From the NCBI GenBank assembly GCA_937958475.1, contig CALFXR010000170.1, forward strand, positions 1 to 12,638: a stretch of DNA of 12,638 bases. The letters run 5' to 3'. Of this stretch, positions 7,146 through 12,638 are shown piece by piece. The DNA is from an uncultured Mesorhizobium sp. GTDB lineage: Bacteria; Pseudomonadota; Alphaproteobacteria; Rhizobiales; Rhizobiaceae. The position numbers were made by a program, and so were the translations under genes. The notes beneath the pieces were generated by a model. It saw only the letters and a program-made list of their open reading frames with translations. It made no database searches and had not been told where the DNA came from. Each line of letters starts with the position of its first letter. Within the stretch, counting starts at the first letter, position 1.

Positions 7146-7170
7146 CGGCCTTTGGTGCAGGAGTTTGCTC

Positions 7171-7563
7171 ATGACCATCCCGAGAACCACCGTCGTTCGC
7201 CTCGCGATTGCAGCGGCCCTCCTCGCGGCGCCCCTGGGCGCGGCGCAGGCCGATGCCGACGTCGACGTCGTCAAGCCGGTCGGCACGTCCTGGGAGCTCG
7301 AACTCGGGGGCAATCCGTCGTCCGGCTACATCTGGGTGTTGGACGAGGGCAGTTCGACCGGCCTGGCAACGCTCGACATCGAATCGCTCGGCTATCGGAA
7401 AGCGCCCGACCAGGGCACGAAACTAATCGTCGGACAGCCGGCGCAGTACGTGTTCCGCCTGACCTGCGTGGCGGCAGGCCCGGCGCACCTTTACTTCGAC
7501 TTCCTGGCTCCCGACCGCAAGACCGTGGGCCGCACGCAGGAACTGCGAACGCGCTGCGAGTGA
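7171..7563 (+). CDS. Secreted chagasin-like (MEROPS I42) protease-inhibitor family protein
   Basis: A 130-residue protein with a Sec signal peptide (MTIPRTTVVR, a hydrophobic core to about 20, cleavage likely after AQA or ADA near 26-29), so it acts in the periplasm or outside. The mature part resembles chagasin-type inhibitors of papain-like cysteine peptidases. Its best mark is the first binding loop GGNPSSGYIW at 46-55 (family NPTTGY.W). A VFRLTCVAAGPAHLYFDF strand pair at about 94-111 matches the later core. The other two inhibitory loops are altered: the family GxGG loop reads VGQP at 87-90, and the RPW loop reads APD at 113-115. The only cysteines in the mature protein, C99 and C129, could form a disulfide. 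ATG 7171 has AGGAG seven bases upstream and opens the signal peptide. It converges with the hydrolase gene, with 15 bp between stops. It may be an inhibitor or a divergent Ig-like domain. Confidence 0.72.
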   Translation: MTIPRTTVVRLAIAAALLAAPLGAAQADADVDVVKPVGTSWELELGGNPSSGYIWVLDEGSSTGLATLDIESLGYRKAPDQGTKLIVGQPAQYVFRLTCVAAGPAHLYFDFLAPDRKTVGRTQELRTRCE

Positions 7564-7578
7564 AGGCGCGGCAGACCG

Positions 7579-8742
7579 CTACTGCTCGACGACGACGCGA
7601 AGCACCGCGGCTGGCGTCGTGATTACCACCGCGGCCGCCGAGGTCATGGTCTGGCCGACGCCGGCCGCCAGGCGCGTGATACTGTCGGTCAGCTGCGACT
7701 CGGTCTCGCCGAGACTGTCGGCGTCGGTCAGCCGGGCGCCGAGCATGCGCACCATCACCGGGTTCTCGGCAAACGTCGTGTGGTTGAGGCTGTCGCCGGC
7801 TTCGACATTGCTCAGGTCGGCGACGATGACGCCGTAGCTCGCCAGGTCCTGTGCGTCGGCGTAGTCACCGGCGCGGCGGCGGCCGGCGATGAAGCCGGAG
7901 ATGTTGAGCGCCCGGTCGTTGGCGGACGTGACGACGATGAACGGCTTGTCGGGCGGGCCGTAGTCGCGCAACTGGCTCTTGAACACGTCGATGTCGACGT
8001 CGGGCGAAGCGAGCACGACGTCACCGAGCCGGCCGCCGAAATTGCGGTCGCCCTCCGCCGCGGCCTGTCGCAGCGCTTCCATGGTCACCCAATTGCCCAT
8101 CGAATGGGCAACGATGTCGATGCGCTTGGCTCCCGCGGAAGCGACAAGGCGCAGCGTGTCGCCGAGCGCGTTGCGGGCGATGGTGGCGCTGTTGTTGTCG
8201 TAGACGTAGTCGACGACGCTGCCGGCCGAAGCCCAGGTGAACAGGACCGGCGTTCCCGGATAGCGCGAATCGTGGGCGATCTGGGTCGCCCGGTAGACGG
8301 CCTTGTCGAAGCTGGTGTTGTAACCGTGGATGAAGACCATGGCGCGCCCGCCGTTTCGGGCGATGTCGGCGGCGAGCGCGTCGCGGAACGCCGCGTCGCC
8401 GCGGAACAGCGAGACGTTGGTGGCGGTGAAGTGCTTGGCAGGATCGACCTTCCTGCCGGCCCTGGGACGCTCGAGCTTTCCGATCTGGTGCGCGGTGGGC
8501 ACGGTCACGTCGACCTCGGCGAAGGAGAGTGTCTCGCCGCGCTCGCCGTCGAAGACCTCGGCCGCGCGTTTCGCCGGCGCCCGGGTCGTGGCGATGAAGA
8601 TGTCATGCGTGCCGGCGATCTCGCTGACAGGGGCGTTGACGGCGTGCGGCGCGATCAGGTCGTGCGAACCGCCCGCCGCGCACCCGCCGAGCGCGGCGGC
8701 GACGGCGAGGAGGGCTACGATGCGAAAGCTGCGGTTGGGCAC
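7579..8742 (-). CDS. Lipoprotein alpha/beta hydrolase, DUF900 family
   Basis: A 387-residue serine hydrolase-like lipoprotein. The signal peptide ends in a lipobox (ALGGC, acylated Cys21), so it is probably membrane-anchored in the periplasm. The DUF900 pattern is clear: FIATTRAP at about 49-56, MVFIHGYNTSF at about 135-145 (oxyanion region), FTWASAG at about 168-174, the nucleophile elbow AHSMGNW at 211-217 (Ser214), SPDVDID at 246-252 (acid), and LNHTTF at 319-324 (His321). Thus a full Ser-Asp-His triad is present. About 65 residues follow the catalytic His, rich in Thr/Ser/Ala and ending in a hydrophobic ITTPAAVLRVVVEQ. The start is GTG at 8742; a candidate promoter lies about 30 bp upstream. 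The substrate is unknown; family members are annotated as esterases/lipases without firm biochemistry. Confidence 0.88.
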   Translation of the reverse strand: MPNRSFRIVALLAVAAALGGCAAGGSHDLIAPHAVNAPVSEIAGTHDIFIATTRAPAKRAAEVFDGERGETLSFAEVDVTVPTAHQIGKLERPRAGRKVDPAKHFTATNVSLFRGDAAFRDALAADIARNGGRAMVFIHGYNTSFDKAVYRATQIAHDSRYPGTPVLFTWASAGSVVDYVYDNNSATIARNALGDTLRLVASAGAKRIDIVAHSMGNWVTMEALRQAAAEGDRNFGGRLGDVVLASPDVDIDVFKSQLRDYGPPDKPFIVVTSANDRALNISGFIAGRRRAGDYADAQDLASYGVIVADLSNVEAGDSLNHTTFAENPVMVRMLGARLTDADSLGETESQLTDSITRLAAGVGQTMTSAAAVVITTPAAVLRVVVEQ

Positions 8743-8772
8743 TTGGGGATCCGAATTCGGTTGCTTCAGTCA

Positions 8773-8802
8773 TATATCCGGCGACCGCACCGCTCCAGCC
8801 AA
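8773..8802 (-). promoter_or_regulatory. Candidate sigma-70 type promoter for the hydrolase gene
   Basis: On the minus strand TTGGCT (8802-8797) and GATATA (8778-8773) are separated by 18 bp, with a conspicuous ATATAT patch in otherwise GC-rich DNA. A start site near 8766 would leave a leader of about 24 nt before the GTG. This supports separate transcription from the upstream M24-like gene, which ends 91 bp away. Confidence 0.42.
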
Positions 8803-8811
8803 CCGCACCGC
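8784..8811. repeat. Exact 10-bp direct repeat overlapping the hydrolase promoter
   Basis: ACCGCACCGC occurs at 8784-8793 and again at 8802-8811, start-to-start 18 bp. One copy lies in the spacer of the candidate promoter and the other at its -35 edge, a position typical for repressor or activator half sites. The repeat is seen directly; a regulatory role is inferred. Confidence 0.35.
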
Positions 8812-8833
8812 CTTCGTTAACCTTGCGTTACCG

Positions 8834-10237
8834 TCATCTCCGGGAAACCGTCATCGCCTGATCCCTGGACAGCCAAAATGGCGGGAGGAAGGCAGGGATG
8901 TTGGAGAACGGCAACACTTCCGGCTTGAGCCTTACGCCGAGCTCGTCGGCCATGAAGGCACGACGCGCCTCGATGCGGGTCCATGCCTCGGGGAATCGTG
9001 CGGCAATTTCATGGCGGAGAGCATCATCGGCGAGCGCGATGCCGTCCTCGATGTTGGTAGTGAACCAGCGCGTACCGGTCGCCGGGATGACGTCGACCTG
9101 CAGCGCCATGCCCGATTTGAGCGGGATTTCGGAGCCCGAGAAGACCGGGGAGTGCATCCATTCGTCGAGATGGATCAGGTGCCCCGGGTTGAGCGTGATG
9201 CCGAAGAAGGGATCGCCGACGCGGTCGTGGATGGCCTTCCACAAGGTGCCGCCGGTCACGCCGATGCCGATCGCCTCGTACCAGTCGACCACCGCGGCGA
9301 AGTAGGGTGCGACGAGCCGCTCGACATAGTCGCGAATGTCGGCGGGAAGATCCCGCGGACCTTCGGCGAGGAAACCGGCGCGGGCGCTCAAGCCGCCCTG
9401 GATGCCGCAGGCCACCGTCATCGGGTCGCCGTGGCCCAACACGTTCAGGCTCGGGCTGGGCAGGCCATAAGCGGCGCGGCGGCCTCCCGACAGCATCGGA
9501 TGGGCCGAAAGCGGCAGGCCGTTGAGCGCGAGCAGCCGCGCTGACTCGAGTTCGGTCATGCCCGGCGCCGTACCGGCGAGCACGTTCCTCACGCCTTGCG
9601 AGGCGAAGGTCGCGGCGAACTCGAAGGCGGCGAGCTGCTCGGCCTCGTTGACGGCGCGCAGGCCGTCGGCGGGCCCCATCATCAGGTCGGCGGCATTGGC
9701 CACGGCCCCCGACGGGCCGACCAGGGCACGCAGCGTGTCCGCGACGAAAGAGGGGATGTCGAGCGCCGTGCGGTCGAAGCCCCGATCGCCGGCGCCGAAC
9801 GGTTTCCAGCCGATCGCGCCGATGCGCCGGCCCGTGCCGATCCCGCTCTCGGAGAGGATGTCGGAAAGGGAGGCGGAGCGGTCGCGCGGCTGCGCGGGCA
9901 GCGAAAACGTCTGGTAGAGCACGCGCTCGTACGGGCCGTCGCAGAGTTCGGCGTAGCCCCAGCCCTCGTTGCCGACGAGCAACCGCGGCAACCGGCCGGG
10001 CAGGACGACGAGCAGCGTCTCCTCGAAGCGGGGATCGTAGCCGCTGAGATAGGCGACGTTGGCGGAGTGCTCGCGGTCGCCATAGACGGCGAAACCGTCC
10101 AGGCCCTCCTGCGCCCCGCGGTCGAGCAGTGCGTCGATGCGGCGCTCGAGGAGAGCGCGGCCGATATGGGGCTGGACCGTCGGTTCGCCAAAATGCGGCA
10201 GGACGACCTTGTTCAGCGCGACCGAGGCGACGGGCAT
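8834..10237 (-). CDS. Creatinase/aminopeptidase-P fold (M24-like) protein lacking most canonical metal ligands
   Basis: A 467-residue, two-domain pita-bread protein. The N-terminal creatinase-like domain shows YGDREHSANVAYLSGYD at about 52-68; the C-terminal catalytic-type domain begins near 190 (VNEAEQLAAFEFAA). In metallopeptidases of this fold the ligands are D, D, H, E, E. Here the first block reads MTVACGIQ (about 273-280) instead of the usual IDxG, and the second reads SARAGF (284-289) instead of SDxTR. The His block NPGHLIHLDEWMHSP is kept (H353 or H356), the fourth ligand position is D382 in LQVDVIP, and E397 in NIEDG is kept. A two-metal peptidase is therefore unlikely. A metal-free hydrolase such as creatinase, or another reaction, is possible. 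ATG 10237 has GGAG nine bases upstream. It lies 68 bp after trkH on the same strand and may be co-transcribed. Confidence 0.82.
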   Translation of the reverse strand: MPVASVALNKVVLPHFGEPTVQPHIGRALLERRIDALLDRGAQEGLDGFAVYGDREHSANVAYLSGYDPRFEETLLVVLPGRLPRLLVGNEGWGYAELCDGPYERVLYQTFSLPAQPRDRSASLSDILSESGIGTGRRIGAIGWKPFGAGDRGFDRTALDIPSFVADTLRALVGPSGAVANAADLMMGPADGLRAVNEAEQLAAFEFAATFASQGVRNVLAGTAPGMTELESARLLALNGLPLSAHPMLSGGRRAAYGLPSPSLNVLGHGDPMTVACGIQGGLSARAGFLAEGPRDLPADIRDYVERLVAPYFAAVVDWYEAIGIGVTGGTLWKAIHDRVGDPFFGITLNPGHLIHLDEWMHSPVFSGSEIPLKSGMALQVDVIPATGTRWFTTNIEDGIALADDALRHEIAARFPEAWTRIEARRAFMADELGVRLKPEVLPFSNIPAFLPPFWLSRDQAMTVSRR

Positions 10238-10305
10238 GGCGGATTCTCCGGTTCCGCCGGAATCTTTTCACGAACGGCGGCAATGGGAAAGGAGGTCCGT
10301 TTTCG

Positions 10306-11763
10306 CTACCGGCCCCAGAAGGTCGGCGTGAAGACGACGAAGACGGCAAGGATTTCCAGCCGGCCGATCAGCATCAGCCCGGAGCAGATCCATTTCGCCG
10401 CGTCGGGCAGGGTGGAGAAGTTGCCGACCGGGCCGATGATGTTGCCCAGTCCCGGACCGACATTGGTCAGCGCCGTCAACGCGCCGGTGGTCGCCGTGAC
10501 GAGGTCGAGGCCCGTCGCGCCGAGCAGGACCGTGCCGATCGCCCAGATGACGAAGAAGGCGGCGATGAACAGCACGACGGCGCGTTGCATGTCCGGATCC
10601 ACTGTACGGTCGCCGTAGCGCACCGGCTGGATCGAATTCGGGTAGACGAGCCGGCGCAAACCGTTCGCGAGCAGCTCGAACAGGATGAGGAAGCGGTAGG
10701 CCTTGATGCCGCCGGTGGTCGAGCCTGAACAGCCGCCGAGGAAGGTGGCGACGAAGGCGCAGGCGACGGCGAACGATCCCCACGCGCCGTAGTCGTCGCT
10801 GGCGTAGCCGGTGGTGGTGATCACCGAGACGAAGTTGAAGGTCGAGTGCGTGATCGCGTCGTAGAAGGGAATGCCCAGCTTGACGCGCAGGTAGATGGCG
10901 ACGGCGACCGAGAAGACGATGGCGTAGCCGGCGAAGACGCGGATCTGCGGATCGCGCAGTGCGTCGAGCCGGCCGCGCAGGGCGAACAAGATCATGATCG
11001 AGAAGGGCAGGGCCCCGACGAACATGAAGACCGTGGCGATCCACAGGATTGCGGGGTTGTCCGAGTAGTGGGCGAACGAGGCGTCGTGGGTGGAGAAGCC
11101 CGCGGTGGCGACCGTTGTCATGGCATGGTTGATGGCGTGGAAGCCGTCCATGCCGGCCGCCGCATAGCAGATCGCGCAAAGGACGCCGAGCGAGCCGTAG
11201 ATGCCGACGAGGGCGAGCGCGAAGGTCTGGAAGCGCTCGAAGGGGCGGTCCTCGATATCGGAGGATTCGATCTTGAAATAGGAGACCCCGCCGATGTTGA
11301 GGAACGGCAGCAGGAACAGCCCGAGCGCGATGACGCCGAGCCCGCCGATGAAGTTGAGCAGCGAGCGCCACAGAAGTAGTCCGGGCGGTAGTTCGTCGAG
11401 ACCGGAGATCACCGTGGATCCGGTGGCGGTGACGCCGGAGACCGATTCGAAGAAGGCGTCGGCGAGGTTCATGTCGACGGAGGACGCCAGGAAAGGCACG
11501 GCGCCGGCGATCGCCATCGTCAGCCACAGCAGGTTGACGAGCAGGAAGCCGAAGCGCGTCGTCGCCTGCGGCGGCCGGCCCTGGGTCGCAAGCGCCACTG
11601 CCAGGGCGAGGCCGCCGAGGAACAGCGCCGAGAAGGCGAAGACGCGCCAGTCGTCGTGTCCCAGGGCGAGATCGACGGCGGCCGGGATGAGCATGGCGAG
11701 CGAAAGATAGAGCGCGAAGATCGCCGCGATGTGGAGAGCGGCCCGTGCAGCGCTTCTGTTCAT
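10306..11763 (-). CDS. trkH: TrkH family potassium uptake channel subunit
   Basis: A 485-residue inner-membrane potassium-translocating subunit, equal in length to typical TrkH. The four pore-loop selectivity segments, each with its glycine, are at VTATGST (111-117), TTVATAGFST (216-225), SVITTTGYAS (313-322) and TALTNVGPG (430-438). The intramembrane gating loop appears as GGCSGSTTGGIK at 343-354, and the remaining sequence is long hydrophobic helices. TrkH normally works with the cytosolic NAD/ATP-binding TrkA, which is not encoded in this window. ATG 11763 is chosen over an in-frame GTG at 11787 because the shorter form has the usual MN-R N-terminus just before the first helix and GGTAGGT directly upstream. 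It is divergent from ilvA and followed 68 bp later by the M24-like gene. Confidence 0.95.
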   Translation of the reverse strand: MNRSAARAALHIAAIFALYLSLAMLIPAAVDLALGHDDWRVFAFSALFLGGLALAVALATQGRPPQATTRFGFLLVNLLWLTMAIAGAVPFLASSVDMNLADAFFESVSGVTATGSTVISGLDELPPGLLLWRSLLNFIGGLGVIALGLFLLPFLNIGGVSYFKIESSDIEDRPFERFQTFALALVGIYGSLGVLCAICYAAAGMDGFHAINHAMTTVATAGFSTHDASFAHYSDNPAILWIATVFMFVGALPFSIMILFALRGRLDALRDPQIRVFAGYAIVFSVAVAIYLRVKLGIPFYDAITHSTFNFVSVITTTGYASDDYGAWGSFAVACAFVATFLGGCSGSTTGGIKAYRFLILFELLANGLRRLVYPNSIQPVRYGDRTVDPDMQRAVVLFIAAFFVIWAIGTVLLGATGLDLVTATTGALTALTNVGPGLGNIIGPVGNFSTLPDAAKWICSGLMLIGRLEILAVFVVFTPTFWGR

Positions 11764-11837
11764 GTGACCTACCGCCCCGGATCGCACTCGCAGTCGCGCA
11801 TGAGGGCCAAGGTTGCCTATCGCCGTGCGACTGTGGC

Positions 11838-11867
11838 TTCATACAGGCGATTTGACCGCCGCGCCAA
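11838..11867 (-). promoter_or_regulatory. Candidate promoter for trkH
   Basis: On the minus strand TTGGCG (11867-11862) and TATGAA (11843-11838) are separated by 18 bp in the 147-bp trkH/ilvA divergent spacer, leaving a leader of roughly 70 nt. The match is moderate. The same spacer carries CAGTCGC (11791-11797) and its inverted copy GCGACTG (11827-11833). I could not place a good ilvA promoter. Confidence 0.35.
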
Positions 11868-11910
11868 GCGCCGGATGCGTCGCCGTGCCGCGAAAGGGGC
11901 GAGACTGACG

Positions 11911-12638
11911 ATGACCGAGTTCATGTCGCGGGTGGCGAAGGCCGCGGAGGCGCTACGCGTCCTGTTTCCGCCGACGCCGCTGCAGCACAATCTCTATTTG
12001 TCGCAGAAGACCGGAGCGCGGGTATTCCTGAAGCGCGAGGATCTGTCGCCGGTGCGCTCCTACAAGATCCGCGGCGCCTTCACCTTCTTCCGCAAGGCGC
12101 TCGCCGCGGGCGGCGCGCCGGAACTCTTCGTCTGCGCCTCGGCAGGAAACCATGCGCAAGGATTCGCTTTCGTCTGCCGCCATTTCGGCCACCGCGGCGT
12201 CGTCTTCATGCCGGTCACCACACCACAGCAGAAGATCGACAAGACACGCCATTTCGGGGGCGACAAGATCGAGGTGCGCCTCGTCGGCGACTTCTTCGAC
12301 GAGTGCTACCGCGCCGCACAGGCCTTCGCCGAGGAGAGCGGCGGTCGCATGGTGCCGCCCTTCGACCATCACGACATCATCGAGGGCCAGGCGACGGTCG
12401 GGCTGGAGATGCTCGAGCAGATGCCGGACGGCGCGACGCCGCAGATCGTCGTCCTGCCGGTCGGCGGCGGCGGGCTGGCGGCGGGCGTCACGCAATACAT
12501 CCGCCAGGCAGGCGCCGATCCGCGCTTCCTCTTCGCCGAGCCGGCGGGCGCGCCGAGCCTGAAGCAGAGCCTCGCCGCCGAGCGCAGGGTCCGGCTGGCG
12601 AAGGTCGACAATTTCGTCGACGGCGCCGCGGTGGCCGA
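11911..12638 (+). CDS. ilvA: Threonine ammonia-lyase (threonine dehydratase), 3' end cut by window edge
   Basis: A fold-type II PLP enzyme converting threonine to 2-oxobutanoate and ammonia, the entry step from threonine to isoleucine. The 242 codons present cover most of the catalytic domain. PPTPLQHN is at about 20-27. VFLKREDLSPVRSYKIRGA is at about 38-56, with the PLP-binding Lys52. CASAGNHAQG at 75-84 and FMPVTTPQQK at about 99-108 follow. Then FDHHDIIEGQAT lies at about 151-162 and the phosphate-binding VGGGGLAAG at 184-192. The C-terminal regulatory part is outside the window, so I cannot say whether it has the ACT-like domain or belongs to the short alphaproteobacterial form. ATG 11911 is chosen; another ATG at 11923 is in frame. 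The ribosome site is weak (AGGGG 11 bases upstream). It is divergent from trkH. A serine/threonine dehydratase of broader specificity is the main alternative. Confidence 0.92.
   Translation, partial: MTEFMSRVAKAAEALRVLFPPTPLQHNLYLSQKTGARVFLKREDLSPVRSYKIRGAFTFFRKALAAGGAPELFVCASAGNHAQGFAFVCRHFGHRGVVFMPVTTPQQKIDKTRHFGGDKIEVRLVGDFFDECYRAAQAFAEESGGRMVPPFDHHDIIEGQATVGLEMLEQMPDGATPQIVVLPVGGGGLAAGVTQYIRQAGADPRFLFAEPAGAPSLKQSLAAERRVRLAKVDNFVDGAAVA

Noticed and set aside
7592..7620. 7-bp inverted repeat ACGACGC/GCGTCGT near the convergent gene ends, considered as a bidirectional terminator
   Set aside because: It lies inside the hydrolase coding sequence, has a 15-nt loop and no T-run on either side. 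Repeated Asp/Val-type codons are enough to explain it.
7780..8820. Plus-strand open frame (346 codons) opposite the DUF900 lipoprotein gene
   Set aside because: No motifs; the minus strand carries a lipobox and a full Ser-Asp-His triad.
1..12638. Mobile element, phage, CRISPR, toxin-antitoxin or biosynthetic cluster
   Set aside because: I saw no transposase, integrase, terminal inverted repeats, regularly spaced repeats, tRNA-like folds or cluster core genes on either strand.

Overview
The window is GC-rich (about two thirds G+C by eye), gene-dense DNA with strong G/C bias at third codon positions. The family mix suggests an alphaproteobacterium, perhaps of the Hyphomicrobiales: a tripartite tricarboxylate transporter with a Bug-type binding protein, a long-form adenine deaminase, a DUF900-type lipoprotein hydrolase, TrkH and a catabolic/biosynthetic threonine dehydratase. 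The taxonomic guess is inference, not proof. I see no tRNA, rRNA, CRISPR array, transposase, integrase or phage gene.

Layout. (1) 1-3051, minus strand: a tctC-tctB-tctA operon. The tctA 3' end runs off the left edge by only a few residues. tctC appears to start at a TTG codon. A strong 9-bp hairpin, followed by a 6-bp one, sits between tctC and tctB, where it could keep binding-protein expression above permease expression. (2) 3255-5099: two divergent glycosyltransferase genes, a GT10 (alpha-1,3-fucosyltransferase-like) protein on minus and a GT25 (LPS glycosyltransferase-like) protein on plus. Their 183-bp spacer contains a perfect CTGCAA-A-TTGCAG dyad. They look like a small surface-glycan module. 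(3) 5194-7008, plus: adenine deaminase, possibly read through from the GT25 gene. (4) 7171-7563, plus: a secreted chagasin-type (I42) protease-inhibitor-like protein, convergent with (5) 7579-8742, minus: a lipoprotein alpha/beta hydrolase. (6) 8834-10237, minus: a creatinase/aminopeptidase-P-fold (M24-like) protein that has lost most of the usual metal ligands. (7) 10306-11763, minus: TrkH potassium channel subunit. (8) 11911 to the right edge, plus: threonine ammonia-lyase, cut by the window end and divergent from trkH.

The genes do not form one obvious pathway. The tct operon imports an unknown organic acid. Adenine deaminase feeds purine salvage. TrkH imports potassium. IlvA makes 2-oxobutanoate. 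The GT10/GT25 pair probably decorates a cell-surface glycan. I did not find a convincing new multi-gene system. The items most worth checking are the M24-fold protein without its metal site, the GT10/GT25 pair, the motif-degenerate chagasin-like protein, and the hairpins and TTG start in the tct operon.
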